Shown: positions 51,079-60,099 of the stretch, piece after piece
Numbering within the stretch: the first letter of the stretch is position 1
How the letters are laid out: the number at the start of each line of letters is the position of its first letter
NCBI RefSeq assembly: GCF_900113375.1
Contig: NZ_FOPC01000007.1
Location: 62,001-126,000, forward strand
Reading direction: 5' to 3'
Length of the DNA stretch: 64,000 bases
DNA from: Algoriphagus hitonicola
GTDB lineage: Bacteria > Bacteroidota > Bacteroidia > Cytophagales > Cyclobacteriaceae
Made by a program: the position numbers and the translations under genes
Notes under the pieces: model-generated
Seen by the model: only the letters and a program-made list of their open reading frames with translations
The model's database searches: none
Told to the model about the DNA's origin: nothing

Positions 51079-51789
51079 TTATAGTGAGGTGATGAGTGTT
51101 CCGATTTGTTCTCCTTCGACTAGTTTGCTTAAGTTGCCAGCTTTGTTCATATCAAAAACGATAATGGGCAAATTGTTTTCCTGGCAAAGCGTAAAAGCAG
51201 TCATGTCCATCACGTTGAGGTTTTTTTCATAGACCTCATGAAAGGAAATGGTTTGATATTTTGTCGCGGTTTTATCTTTTTCGGGATCTGCGGTGTAAAC
51301 CCCATCTACCCGCGTTCCTTTCAAGACCACATCCGCTTCGATTTCGATTGCTCTCAAACTCGCCGTGGAGTCGGTGGTAAAATAGGGATTTCCGATTCCT
51401 GCTCCAAAAATAACGATTCGTCCTTTTTCCAAGTGCCGGATCGCTCTTCTTCGGATAAAGGGTTCGCAGACCGATTCGATTTTGATCCCGGACATCAGGC
51501 GGGTAAACATTCCGGCTTGTTCGAGGGCACTTTGTAAAGCCATGGCATTGATTAGCGTGGCGAGCATGCCCATGTAATCCCCTTGCACTCGATCGATTCC
51601 TGATTTTTCGGCCTGCACTCCTCTAAAAATATTACCTCCTCCGATCACAATGGCGATTTCCACCCCCATTTCTTTTACTTTCTTGATTTCTTGGGTGTAT
51701 TGCTGTAGTCTGTTGGGATCTATTCCATAGCTTTTGTCGCCCATCAGCGCTTCCCCACTGAGTTTGAGGAGGATTCTATTGTATTTCAT
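51079..51789 (-). CDS. pyrH: Uridylate kinase
   Basis: A 236-residue hexameric bacterial UMP kinase that makes UDP. Recognised by the N-terminal [23 protein letters not shown], and [21 protein letters not shown] near 130-150 in the central part; length is typical. It is unrelated to eukaryotic UMP/CMP kinases. It is the first gene of a two-gene unit with frr. Confidence 0.96.
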   Translation of the reverse strand: MKYNRILLKLSGEALMGDKSYGIDPNRLQQYTQEIKKVKEMGVEIAIVIGGGNIFRGVQAEKSGIDRVQGDYMGMLATLINAMALQSALEQAGMFTRLMSGIKIESVCEPFIRRRAIRHLEKGRIVIFGAGIGNPYFTTDSTASLRAIEIEADVVLKGTRVDGVYTADPEKDKTATKYQTISFHEVYEKNLNVMDMTAFTLCQENNLPIIVFDMNKAGNLSKLVEGEQIGTLITSL

Positions 51790-51844
51790 AGGTGTCGTTT
51801 TTTTTCAAAAGAGTGCAATGCCTGGTTTTTCAAAAATAACCGGA

Positions 51845-51852
51845 CAAATATA
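51845..51852 (-). promoter_or_regulatory. Minus 7 promoter element of pyrH-frr
   Basis: On the minus strand TATATTTG, a full TAnnTTTG match, about 55 bases before the pyrH ATG. A TTTG lies 24 bases upstream of it, longer than the ideal distance. Confidence 0.45.
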
Positions 51853-51925
51853 ATTTGTTCCTTTCAGAATGCTAGTCAAAATTTCAATTTGCCCAAAAGG
51901 GTACGATTCAATTCCTGCGCCAAAA

Positions 51926-52420
51926 TTAAAAGGTGATCATGACTTGATTTTTTTCCACGCTTTGTTTGAGCGAGACTTTTACTTCTTTGACGACCCCATC
52001 CCCAGGAGCTTTGATGATGTTTTCCATCTTCATGGCTTCCAATATCAAGACTACATCACCTTTTTTAACCTCGTCTCCAGGAGCCACTTTCAGATCCAGA
52101 ATCAAACCTGGCATGGGAGCTTTGATGTCCTGAATATTGCTTTGATTGAGATCAGTCATTCCCAACTCCTCCAATAAAAGATCAAATCTATCCTTTAATT
52201 GAACATCCACGATCTTGTTTGCCAACTTGATCTGAAGGGATTTTTCCACGCGGTTTAGACTGACCAACTCCGCCTCCATGGAGTTTCCGTTTTTGATCAG
52301 GTGGATTTTACGATCGGAAATCCATCGGATATCCCAATCTAGGATTTGATCGTTTACTTTGAGACGTTTGTCGGATTTTTCGACCGAAAACGTCTTTTGG
52401 TTGAGGATTACTGAAAACAT
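51926..52420 (-). CDS. Biotin carboxyl carrier-like protein
   Basis: A 164-residue protein with a short N-terminal region and a C-terminal biotinyl domain (about 95-164) in which K131 of the EAMKM motif carries biotin; APMPGLI and a second half with AP(G)DG are typical. It resembles the carrier subunits of acetyl/propionyl-CoA or pyruvate/oxaloacetate carboxylases. No biotin carboxylase or carboxyltransferase gene is next to it, so its partners lie elsewhere. The gene is divergent to the M1 aminopeptidase and downstream of pyrH-frr on the minus strand is not possible, since it lies upstream of pyrH; it could even read into pyrH. Confidence 0.88.
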   Translation of the reverse strand: MFSVILNQKTFSVEKSDKRLKVNDQILDWDIRWISDRKIHLIKNGNSMEAELVSLNRVEKSLQIKLANKIVDVQLKDRFDLLLEELGMTDLNQSNIQDIKAPMPGLILDLKVAPGDEVKKGDVVLILEAMKMENIIKAPGDGVVKEVKVSLKQSVEKNQVMITF

Positions 52421-52493
52421 TCCTGCTAATTTGAGTCGCTATAGTTGTCAAGCTCATAGACATGAGCCTATTTCTACTCCAAATATCAAATAA

Positions 52494-55112
52494 ATGATTA
52501 CGAAGCCAAAGAATATTTTGCAATTCACGATTAGAATTTTGGGAATTGCCTTGATTTTTTTTCAGATAGCCTGCAAGTCCACCCAGCCGACTCCCTCGAC
52601 ACCTTCCATTCCTCAGGAACCTGTAGAAGTGGTGGAAGAGGAGGTCAATGAGGACTCGATCCGATTAACTCAAAATAAGGAGTATGCTCTAAATTCCTAT
52701 CGGGCAGCTGCTCCCCGAATCATGGATTTGGTCCACATGGATTTAGCTGTCGGTTTTGATTTCGATGAGCAGGTGGTTATTGGAGATGCGATCTTGACTT
52801 TGACTCCATATGCCCGACCGCAGACTACGATGACGTTGGATGCCCAGGATTTTGAATGGGGCAAGGTAAACTTGGTAGAATCTGATGAAGAAACTTCTCT
52901 TGGCTACCGCTATGATGATAGGGAGTTGCTGGTGTATTTTCCGGATACCGTGGCGGTAGGTGATACGGTTCAGCTTCGATTGGCCTATCAGGCATTTCCT
53001 GAGCGAAATGCCCGAGAAGGAAGTGCCGCGATCACAGATACCAAAGGATTGTACTTCATCGATCCGCTGGACACGATAGATTCTAAACCCACCATGATTT
53101 GGACGCAGGGGGAAACTTCCCATAACTCCAAGTGGTTTCCGACGATAGACGAACCGAATGAGCGGTTTACCCACCAGATCAAAGTAAGTGTGCCAGACAC
53201 GATGGTCTCTGTAAGCAATGGGAAATTGATCAATCAGGAAAAAGCGGATAATGGCCTTCGAGTCGATACTTGGCTGATGGATCTGCCTCATGCACCGTAC
53301 TTGGTTGCCTTGGCGATTGGCGATTTTGAAAAAGTCTCAGACAGCTATGAGGAGATTCCTCTTGGGTATTATGTAGAGAGAGGCTATGGCGCGGGAGCCA
53401 AGAAAGTATTTCAGCATACCCCGGAAATGATTGAATACTTTGAGGATTTACTGGGGGTAGAATATCCCTGGCAAAAATACGATCAAATTGTGGTCAGGGA
53501 CTTTGTTTCCGGTGCGATGGAAAATACTACCGCGTCGATATTTATGGAGGAACTTCGGCTGGATGAGCGGGAGGCGATTGATTCGGAGTGGGATTATATT
53601 ATTGCTCATGAGCTGTTTCATCAGTGGTTTGGAGATTATGTGACGACAGAATCTTGGTCCAATTTAACCCTAAATGAAGCTTTTGCCAATTACAGTGAAT
53701 TTCTCTGGCATGAATACAAATATGGCGAGGATGAAGCGAAGCTGAAGTTGATGACCGAGCTTGAAAACTATCTATTGGAGTCGGATAGTAAGCAGGTCGA
53801 TTTGATCCGCTTTCAGTATGCCTCTGCAGAAGATATGTTTGATTCCCACAGTTATTCCAAGGGCGGCTGGGTCCTGCATCAGTTAAGAAAGTACCTTGGA
53901 GATCGATTATTCTTTGAGGGGCTCAAGCATTATTTAAATGAAAATGCACTGAATAGCGTGGAAGTACATGATCTCCGACTGGCTTTCGAGGAGGTCAGTG
54001 GGGAAGATTTAAATTGGTTTTTCAATCAATGGTTTTTGGACAAAGGACATCCTCAGCTGGCTTTTGAAGTCGATTACTCCGTGCCGGAAAATCTCTTGAT
54101 TACAGTAAGACAAAAACAAAACTTGGAGAATACTCCGCTCTATCGGATCCCTTTCAAAGTGAGCTGGTATGCGGAGGGCAAAAGACAAGAAAAGACATTT
54201 ATTTTAGAGCGGGCTTTTCAGCAGTTTGCTTTAGAAAATAAGCAAGTAGTCGATCAAGTATATATCGATGAGCAAAAAGACCTCTTGGCCGTTCGTCAGC
54301 AAGAATTAAGTCCGGAGTTCATGGTTCGTCAGTTCAAGGAGTCCGAATTTGGAGTAGCCCGATACGAAGCATTGGATAGTTTGTCAGCTTGGGAAGCAGA
54401 AGACCAACTTAAGGAGTTGATCGCTCAGGCCTTGGAGGATGAGTTTTGGGCAGTGAGAGAATCTGCATTGAGAGTAGTTCAAAATTACACGGAGTGGTTG
54501 GGAATGGATCCGGAATTAGAAGAGCAGGTGTACCTACTTGCCGAAGAAGACTCGAGAAATTCAGTGAGAGCGGGAGCCATTGATGTGCTTTCTGCATTTG
54601 ATGCGGATAAATATTACCAGGCTTTCCGAAGGTTTGCCAATGATTCTTCCTATTTGATCGTCAGTTCGGCTTTGATGGCAATCAATCAAACTGAAACGAC
54701 GTCGATTGATGTCGAATTTATAGAAGGTTTTGCCCAATCGAGCAATTACCGCGTGGCTGTACCGTTGGCAGAATATTATTTGACTAAGGAATTGAAAGGA
54801 AAAGGAAACTGGTTTCGACAGAAGACTGAGGAGCTTAGTGGGGAGGGATTATATTATTTCTTAGGATATTTTAGTGAATATTTCGTGCGAAATCCAGAGG
54901 AAGGAAAAAATGAAGCGGTTGAATATTTATTTTCTGAATTGGAGAATAGCGGACAGGTTTATGTAAGACTGGGTGCCTTTCAGGGGCTCTTAGGTTTTGC
55001 AGATGAAGCGGGAGTAGCGGAGCGATTAAGGAAGGCTGTGGCAGGAGAAAGCAATCAAGAGATCAAAAATTACATGGAATATTTTCTTCAGGCACTTTCT
55101 GATGAAAATTAA
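52494..55112 (+). CDS. M1-family metallo-aminopeptidase, lipoprotein
   Basis: An 872-residue zinc aminopeptidase. A lipoprotein signal (lipobox FQIAC) is followed by the M1 N-terminal beta domain, the catalytic domain with the exopeptidase motif GAMEN (340-344), the zinc site H372-E-x-x-H376 with E395 (HELFHQ, then TLNEAF), and an alpha-helical, HEAT-like C-terminal domain (about 620-870). Substrates would be peptides in the periplasm or outside the cell. The C-terminal helical array is longer than in short M1 enzymes. It is a single-gene unit. Confidence 0.92.
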   Translation: MITKPKNILQFTIRILGIALIFFQIACKSTQPTPSTPSIPQEPVEVVEEEVNEDSIRLTQNKEYALNSYRAAAPRIMDLVHMDLAVGFDFDEQVVIGDAILTLTPYARPQTTMTLDAQDFEWGKVNLVESDEETSLGYRYDDRELLVYFPDTVAVGDTVQLRLAYQAFPERNAREGSAAITDTKGLYFIDPLDTIDSKPTMIWTQGETSHNSKWFPTIDEPNERFTHQIKVSVPDTMVSVSNGKLINQEKADNGLRVDTWLMDLPHAPYLVALAIGDFEKVSDSYEEIPLGYYVERGYGAGAKKVFQHTPEMIEYFEDLLGVEYPWQKYDQIVVRDFVSGAMENTTASIFMEELRLDEREAIDSEWDYIIAHELFHQWFGDYVTTESWSNLTLNEAFANYSEFLWHEYKYGEDEAKLKLMTELENYLLESDSKQVDLIRFQYASAEDMFDSHSYSKGGWVLHQLRKYLGDRLFFEGLKHYLNENALNSVEVHDLRLAFEEVSGEDLNWFFNQWFLDKGHPQLAFEVDYSVPENLLITVRQKQNLENTPLYRIPFKVSWYAEGKRQEKTFILERAFQQFALENKQVVDQVYIDEQKDLLAVRQQELSPEFMVRQFKESEFGVARYEALDSLSAWEAEDQLKELIAQALEDEFWAVRESALRVVQNYTEWLGMDPELEEQVYLLAEEDSRNSVRAGAIDVLSAFDADKYYQAFRRFANDSSYLIVSSALMAINQTETTSIDVEFIEGFAQSSNYRVAVPLAEYYLTKELKGKGNWFRQKTEELSGEGLYYFLGYFSEYFVRNPEEGKNEAVEYLFSELENSGQVYVRLGAFQGLLGFADEAGVAERLRKAVAGESNQEIKNYMEYFLQALSDEN

Positions 55113-55176
55113 TAGGCTGATTTAGAAAGGATTGAAGTGATTAGATGAAAAATCTTCTTAAAAATAAAATCCTTGT

Positions 55177-55207
55177 TTTGAAACTTTAAGAAAAGCCTAT
55201 AATTTTG
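55177..55207 (+). promoter_or_regulatory. Promoter P1 of the tRNA-tuf cluster
   Basis: TTTG at 55177-55180 and TAATTTTG at 55200-55207 with 19 bases between: a very good match to the Bacteroidota promoter. The first tRNA starts about 50 bases downstream. It probably drives all three tRNAs and tuf. Confidence 0.8.
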
Positions 55208-55259
55208 CCATCCGTTAAGAGAGATACACCACCAAAGTGTAGGGATCGAAACGCTAGTT

Positions 55260-55342
55260 GGGGGAATACCAAAGCGGCCAACTGGGACGGACTGTAAATC
55301 CGTTGACTTATGTCTTCACAGGTTCGAATCCTGTTTCCCCCA
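55260..55342 (+). tRNA. tRNA-Tyr (GTA)
   Basis: The acceptor stem GGGGGAA/TTCCCCC closes with discriminator A at 55342. The anticodon GTA is at 55294-55296. A long variable arm is present, as is usual for bacterial tyrosine tRNA. The 3' CCA is not encoded. The T arm is GGTTCGAATCC. Confidence 0.95.
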
Positions 55343-55373
55343 CAAAATTGCCTGAATTGTGAAATTTTTTTTC

Positions 55374-55381
55374 TAGTTTTG
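55374..55381 (+). promoter_or_regulatory. Possible second promoter before tRNA-Gly
   Basis: TAGTTTTG is a full TAnnTTTG match between the tRNA-Tyr and tRNA-Gly genes; the nearest usable TTG is about 23 bases upstream, so the -33 is not ideal. Confidence 0.4.
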
Positions 55382-55416
55382 CAGGGCAAAAAATATTCGG
55401 CTTTGCCGGATCAAAA

Positions 55417-55489
55417 GCGGGAGTAGCTCAGTTGGTAGAGCGGCAGCCTTCCAAGCTGCAGGTCGCGGGTTCGAGCCTCGTCTCCCGCT
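55417..55489 (+). tRNA. tRNA-Gly (TCC)
   Basis: The stem GCGGGAG/CTCCCGC with discriminator T. The anticodon TCC is at 55450-55452. D arm AGCTCAGTTGGTAGAGC and T arm GGTTCGAGCC are canonical. No encoded CCA. Confidence 0.95.
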
Positions 55490-55522
55490 CAATGCTTTTC
55501 TCTTGAAAAGCATCGGGTAAAA

Positions 55523-55594
55523 GCCGACGTAGCTCAGGGGTAGAGTACTTCCTTGGTAAGGAAGGGGTCAGGGGTTCAAATCCCCTCGTTGGCT
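55523..55594 (+). tRNA. tRNA-Thr (GGT)
   Basis: The stem GCCGACG/CGTTGGC has one G-U pair, with discriminator T at 55594. The anticodon GGT is at 55555-55557. The T arm is GGTTCAAATCC. It lies 60 bases before the tuf start. Confidence 0.95.
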
Positions 55595-55654
55595 CTTAAC
55601 GGCTTTAAAATAATTCTAAACATATCTTTAAACTTAAACTGAGGATTTTCACGC

Positions 55655-56842
55655 ATGGCAAAAGCAACATTCGACCGTTCCAAGCCGCACGTTAACATCG
55701 GTACGATTGGACACGTAGACCATGGCAAAACTACATTGACTGCCGCCATTACTACCGTATTGGCAAAAAAAGGTCTTTCCGAACTAAGAGATTTCTCTTC
55801 TATCGATAACGCGCCGGAAGAAAAAGAAAGAGGTATTACCATCAATACTTCGCACGTAGAATATCAAACTGAGGCTAGACACTACGCACACGTAGACTGT
55901 CCTGGTCACGCTGACTACGTTAAAAACATGGTAACTGGTGCCGCCCAGATGGACGGAGCTATTCTAGTAGTAGCTGCGACTGACGGACCAATGCCACAAA
56001 CTAGAGAACACATCCTTTTGGCTCGCCAGGTAGGTGTGCCAGCTCTAGTAGTATTCATGAACAAAGTTGATATGGTTGACGATCCTGAGCTTCTTGAGCT
56101 TGTGGAAATGGAAATCAGAGAGCTTCTTTCGTTCTATGAGTTCGACGGTGACAACATCCCTGTAATCGCTGGTTCTGCACTAGGTGCATTGAACGGTGAA
56201 GAGAAGTGGGTTGAAACTGTAATGGAATTGATGAATGCAGTTGATAACTACATTCCGCTTCCTGAGCGATTGATCGACAAAGACTTCTTGATGCCTGTTG
56301 AAGACGTATTCTCCATCACTGGTAGAGGTACGGTAGCAACTGGTAGAATCGAAAGAGGAGTAATCAACTCTGGAGATCCAGTTGACATCATCGGTATGGG
56401 AGCTGAAGGACTGAAGTCTACCGTAACTGGTGTAGAGATGTTCCGTAAGATTCTTGATAGAGGTGAAGCTGGTGACAACGTAGGTTTGTTGCTAAGAGGT
56501 ATTGAAAAAGCGCAGATCAAGCGAGGTATGATTATCTGTAAGCCAGGATCTGTAACTCCTCACGCTCACTTCAAAGCTGAAGTTTACGTACTTTCAAAAG
56601 AAGAAGGTGGACGTCACACTCCATTCTTTAACAAATACAGACCACAGTTCTACTTGAGAACCACTGACGTGACTGGAGAGATCAAACTTCCAGAAAACGT
56701 AGAAATGGTGATGCCAGGTGATAACGTGACTATTGAAGTTAACTTGCTTAACTCAATTGCTCTTGAAAAAGGTCTTCGTTTCGCTATCCGTGAAGGTGGC
56801 CGAACTGTAGGTGCAGGTCAGGTGACTGAAATTCTTGACTAA
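55655..56842 (+). CDS. tuf: Elongation factor Tu
   Basis: A 395-residue GTPase that delivers aminoacyl-tRNA to the ribosome. It shows P-loop GHVDHGKT (19-26), [12 protein letters not shown] (switch II), NKVD near 137 and GSAL-type G5 motif. The three domains have normal length. The gene uses preferred codons strongly, as expected for a very highly expressed protein. It ends with a hairpin terminator and is downstream of tRNA-Tyr, -Gly and -Thr. Confidence 0.98.
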   Translation: MAKATFDRSKPHVNIGTIGHVDHGKTTLTAAITTVLAKKGLSELRDFSSIDNAPEEKERGITINTSHVEYQTEARHYAHVDCPGHADYVKNMVTGAAQMDGAILVVAATDGPMPQTREHILLARQVGVPALVVFMNKVDMVDDPELLELVEMEIRELLSFYEFDGDNIPVIAGSALGALNGEEKWVETVMELMNAVDNYIPLPERLIDKDFLMPVEDVFSITGRGTVATGRIERGVINSGDPVDIIGMGAEGLKSTVTGVEMFRKILDRGEAGDNVGLLLRGIEKAQIKRGMIICKPGSVTPHAHFKAEVYVLSKEEGGRHTPFFNKYRPQFYLRTTDVTGEIKLPENVEMVMPGDNVTIEVNLLNSIALEKGLRFAIREGGRTVGAGQVTEILD

Positions 56843-56870
56843 TTCAGTACTGATTCTTAATAAATATACA

Positions 56871-56900
56871 ATGCGATCCTGAATATTTTTGGGATCGCAT
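56871..56900 (+). terminator. Terminator after tuf
   Basis: ATGCGATCC at 56871-56879 pairs with GGATCGCAT at 56892-56900, followed by TTGTTTCTTT. The last stem base is also the first base of the TTTG of promoter P2. Confidence 0.8.
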
Positions 56901-56931
56901 TTGTTTCTTTAGGCAGTTATATCTAATTTTG
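56900..56931 (+). promoter_or_regulatory. Promoter P2 before tRNA-Trp, secE, nusG and rplKAJL
   Basis: TTTG at 56900-56903 and TAATTTTG at 56924-56931 with 20 bases between: a near-perfect Bacteroidota promoter. tRNA-Trp starts about 28 bases further. Confidence 0.8.
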
Positions 56932-56959
56932 CGTTCCCATTAGCGGAGCGTTCATTCAC

Positions 56960-57030
56960 ACGGGCATAGTTCAATGGCAGAATAGCGGTCTCCAAAACCG
57001 TTGATGGGAGTTCGAATCTCTCTGCCCGTG
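56960..57030 (+). tRNA. tRNA-Trp (CCA)
   Basis: Acceptor stem ACGGGCA/TGCCCGT with discriminator G at 57030, as usual for tryptophan. The anticodon CCA is at 56992-56994. T arm AGTTCGAATCT. Seventeen bases separate it from secE. Confidence 0.93.
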
Positions 57031-57047
57031 CTAGTAAGAAAGACATT

Positions 57048-57236
57048 ATGAATCTCAAAAACTTTGTCCTCGAGTCATATGATGAAATGAAAAACAAGGT
57101 CACATGGCCTAAGTATTCGTTTCTTCAAAATTCAGCAGTATTGGTGTTGGTAGCATCTTTAATCTTTGCGCTTTTCATAGGTGCGGTTGATTTGGGATTT
57201 GAGAACATCATGACATGGTTTTATGATTTATTTTAA
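57048..57236 (+). CDS. secE: Preprotein translocase subunit SecE
   Basis: Sixty-two residues with the amphipathic start NLKNFVLESYDEMKNKVTWPKY and one transmembrane segment (about 27-50). This is the short, one-helix SecE form of Bacteroidota. It forms the SecYEG channel with SecY and SecG. It is followed by nusG, as in most bacteria. Confidence 0.93.
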   Translation: MNLKNFVLESYDEMKNKVTWPKYSFLQNSAVLVLVASLIFALFIGAVDLGFENIMTWFYDLF

Positions 57237-57254
57237 TTGAACTGACATTACAGA

Positions 57255-57812
57255 ATGGCTGAACATAAATGGTACGTACTCAGGGTAGTAGCGGGACAGG
57301 AAAAGAAAACCAAGACTTATCTGGAAAATGAAATTGCCAGACAAAAGCTGGATGAATTTATCCCCGAAGTCCTCATTCCCTCTGAGAAGGTATATGAGAT
57401 GCGAAATGGCAAAAAACGAGTCAGAGAAAGAAACTTCTTTCCGGGCTATGTTTTAGTCAATGCGGATCTTACCAATGGTGAAGCCAATCACGTAATAACA
57501 AGCATTCCGGGAGTAATCGGATTTCTAGGATCAAACCAAGGGGGAGCTTCCAAAACCCCTGAACCATTACGACAGTCTGAAGTCAACCGTATCTTAGGTA
57601 AGGTTGAGGAGATTGATGAGTTTGCCGAGAAGTTAGATACCCCATTTATAGTTGGAGAGTCCGTAAAAGTAATGGACGGACCTTTCAGTGGGTTTACCGG
57701 GACAATTGAGGAAGTGTTTGATGACAAGAAGAAATTGAATGTTATGGTCAAGATCTTCGGTCGAAACACTCCTGTAGAATTAAACTTTATACAAGTAGAA
57801 AAACAAGACTAA
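57255..57812 (+). CDS. nusG: Transcription termination/antitermination protein NusG
   Basis: A 185-residue factor: NGN domain (about 1-110, [20 protein letters not shown] and [11 protein letters not shown]) and C-terminal KOW domain ([18 protein letters not shown]). It binds RNA polymerase and links it to Rho or to the ribosome. Its end is three bases from rplK. Confidence 0.96.
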   Translation: MAEHKWYVLRVVAGQEKKTKTYLENEIARQKLDEFIPEVLIPSEKVYEMRNGKKRVRERNFFPGYVLVNADLTNGEANHVITSIPGVIGFLGSNQGGASKTPEPLRQSEVNRILGKVEEIDEFAEKLDTPFIVGESVKVMDGPFSGFTGTIEEVFDDKKKLNVMVKIFGRNTPVELNFIQVEKQD

Positions 57813-57815
57813 GCA

Positions 57816-58259
57816 ATGGCTAAGGAAATCACTGGTTATTTAAAACTGCAAGTGAAAGGTGGCCAGGCAAACCCGTCACCTCCAGTAGGTCCGGCTCTTG
57901 GTTCCAAGGGCTTGAATATCATGGAGTTTTGTAAGCAATTCAATGCACGTACCCAAGAAAAAATGGGTCAAACGTGTCCTGTATTGATTACGATTTACTC
58001 GGATAAGTCTTTTGACTTTGTAGTAAAAACTCCTCCTGCGGCAAATATGCTACTCGAGGCAGCAAAGGTCAAAAGCGGATCTGCAGAGCCAAACCGTAAG
58101 AAGGTCGGTTCTGTTACCTGGGATCAGGTAAAGGAAATAGCGGAAGTAAAAATGCCTGACCTAAATGCCTTCAAAGTGGAGTCAGCTATGAAAATGATAG
58201 CTGGTACCGCACGAAGCATGGGAATCACAGTATCTGGAAAAGCCCCTTGGGAAGTATAA
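57816..58259 (+). CDS. rplK: 50S ribosomal protein L11
   Basis: A 147-residue protein: [20 protein letters not shown] at the N-terminus and [12 protein letters not shown] at the end. It binds the GTPase-associated region of 23S rRNA. Second gene of the nusG-rplKAJL run. Confidence 0.97.
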   Translation: MAKEITGYLKLQVKGGQANPSPPVGPALGSKGLNIMEFCKQFNARTQEKMGQTCPVLITIYSDKSFDFVVKTPPAANMLLEAAKVKSGSAEPNRKKVGSVTWDQVKEIAEVKMPDLNAFKVESAMKMIAGTARSMGITVSGKAPWEV

Positions 58260-58269
58260 TAAATAAACT

Positions 58270-58968
58270 ATGGCTAAGTTAACAAAAAAGCAAAAAGAAG
58301 CTCTTTCTAAGTACGACCCAAGCCAAGTGTACTCCCTGGAGGAAGCTTCTTCGATCGTGAAGGAAATCACTAATACAAAATTCGATGCTTCAGTGGACGT
58401 AGACGTTCGCTTAGGTGTGGATCCTCGTAAGGCCGATCAAATGGTCCGAGGTGTAGTAGCTCTTCCTCACGGTACAGGAAAAGACATCAAAGTATTGGTG
58501 CTTTGTACTCCTGACAAAGAAGCTGAAGCTAAAGAAGCAGGTGCAGATTACGTTGGATTGGACGACTACATTGCTAAGATCGAAGGCGGATGGACTGACA
58601 TTGATGTCATTATCACCATGCCAAACGTGATGGCAAAAGTAGGTAGATTAGGTAGAGTGCTCGGACCAAGAGGTCTGATGCCAAATCCTAAAGCAGGAAC
58701 AGTAACACTAGAAGTAGGAAAAGCTGTCAAAGAAGTAAAAGCAGGTAAAATCGATTTTAAAGTCGACAAATTCGGAATCATTCACGCTAGCGTGGGCAAG
58801 GTGTCATTCTCTCCAGATAAACTCGAAGAGAATATCAAAGAATTGATCTTGACGATTTCCAAGTTGAAGCCAGCTTCTTCTAAAGGGACATATTTTAAGA
58901 GTATTCACGTATCCAGTACAATGTCTCCTGGTATCTCAGTGGACAAGGGTAGCATTCAAGGAATTTAA
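58270..58968 (+). CDS. rplA: 50S ribosomal protein L1
   Basis: A 232-residue protein of the L1 stalk; it has [39 protein letters not shown] and the C-terminal [15 protein letters not shown]. It also acts as a translational repressor of its own operon in E. coli, which may apply here. Ten bases separate it from rplK. Confidence 0.97.
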   Translation: MAKLTKKQKEALSKYDPSQVYSLEEASSIVKEITNTKFDASVDVDVRLGVDPRKADQMVRGVVALPHGTGKDIKVLVLCTPDKEAEAKEAGADYVGLDDYIAKIEGGWTDIDVIITMPNVMAKVGRLGRVLGPRGLMPNPKAGTVTLEVGKAVKEVKAGKIDFKVDKFGIIHASVGKVSFSPDKLEENIKELILTISKLKPASSKGTYFKSIHVSSTMSPGISVDKGSIQGI

Positions 58969-58970
58969 TC

Positions 58971-59507
58971 ATGACTAGAGACGAAAAGAAAGAAATAATC
59001 GACGGTCTTACCGAGAAATTCAGAGAAAACCCTTTCTTCTACATTACAGATGCCGGTGGATTCTCTGTAGCTGAAGTGAACGCATTCAGAAGAACCTGCT
59101 ACGAAAAAGGAGTGGAGTACAAAGTGTACAAAAACACCTTGATCAAAAAAGCATTGGAAAATCTGGAAGCGGACTTTTCAGGATTGGATGAATCACTTAA
59201 AGGATTCTCAGGAATCATTTTCTCTAAAGAGACTAGTAACCTGCCAGCTAAAGTATTGCTGGATTTCAGGAAAAAAATAGGTAAAAAAGAGACTAGACCA
59301 GTATTCAAAGGCGCAGCAATCGATACAGATGTCTTTATCGGTGAAGCCAACTTGGAAATGCTCTCTAAACTCAAGTCAAAGGAAGAATTGCTCGGAGATC
59401 TTATCGGTCTACTTCAAGCTCCTGCGATGAACCTTATCTCTGCCCTTCAAAGTGGTCAAAACAACCTTACCGGTGTGTTGAAAACTCTAGAAAGCAGAGG
59501 AGAATAA
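58971..59507 (+). CDS. rplJ: 50S ribosomal protein L10
   Basis: A 178-residue protein that anchors L7/L12 dimers to the stalk. Recognised by the N-terminal TRDEKKEIIDGL, the GGFSVAEVNAFRR segment and the C-terminal helix that binds L7/L12. The start codon follows the rplA stop after two bases; no separate leader is present. Confidence 0.96.
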   Translation: MTRDEKKEIIDGLTEKFRENPFFYITDAGGFSVAEVNAFRRTCYEKGVEYKVYKNTLIKKALENLEADFSGLDESLKGFSGIIFSKETSNLPAKVLLDFRKKIGKKETRPVFKGAAIDTDVFIGEANLEMLSKLKSKEELLGDLIGLLQAPAMNLISALQSGQNNLTGVLKTLESRGE

Positions 59508-59558
59508 CAATACTTCAAATTCAATCAAAAAAAACGAAAAATCTAAATTTATAATACA

Positions 59559-59942
59559 ATGGCAGATCTTACACAACTTGCAGAACAGTTGGTAAACTTG
59601 ACTGTAAAAGAGGTTAAAGAATTGACAGACATCCTTAAAGATCAGTACGGAATCGAACCTGCTGCAGCAGCTGTTGCAGTAGCGGGACCTGCTGCTGGTG
59701 GTGCCGATGGTGCTGCTGCTGAAGAGGAAAAAACTGCATTCGACGTAGTTCTTAAAGCAGCTGGTGGACAGAAGCTAGCAGTAGTTAAGCTTGTAAAAGA
59801 ATTAACTGGTCTTGGCTTGAAAGAAGCAAAAGAATTGGTTGACTCCGCACCGAAAGCCTTGAAAGAAGGTATCGCTAAGGACGAAGCTGAAGCGTTGAAA
59901 AAGTCTCTCGAAGAAGCTGGAGCTGAAGTAGAGATCAAATAA
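59559..59942 (+). CDS. rplL: 50S ribosomal protein L7/L12
   Basis: A 127-residue protein: N-terminal dimerisation domain (1-35), alanine-rich hinge ([20 protein letters not shown]), and C-terminal domain (about 57-127) with [16 protein letters not shown]. It recruits the GTPase translation factors. A hairpin follows it, before rpoB. Confidence 0.97.
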   Translation: MADLTQLAEQLVNLTVKEVKELTDILKDQYGIEPAAAAVAVAGPAAGGADGAAAEEEKTAFDVVLKAAGGQKLAVVKLVKELTGLGLKEAKELVDSAPKALKEGIAKDEAEALKKSLEEAGAEVEIK

Positions 59943-59982
59943 TTTGGTTCATCCGGACCTGTTTAGGTTTGGGTGAGGCCCT

Positions 59983-60009
59983 AAGACCTGACTATTTAAG
60001 TCAGGTCTT
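59983..60009 (+). terminator. Attenuator between rplL and rpoB
   Basis: AAGACCTGACT at 59983-59993 pairs perfectly with AGTCAGGTCTT at 59999-60009 around ATTTA, followed by TTCCTGTTT. Such a partial terminator after rplL would set the ratio of ribosomal protein to polymerase transcripts. Confidence 0.8.
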
Positions 60010-60099
60010 TTCCTGTTTATGCGCAGGTAAAAAATTGCATTATTTCGATCGAAAATTGTAATTTTCCTTAATTTAATTTCACTATAAACATATACTACC

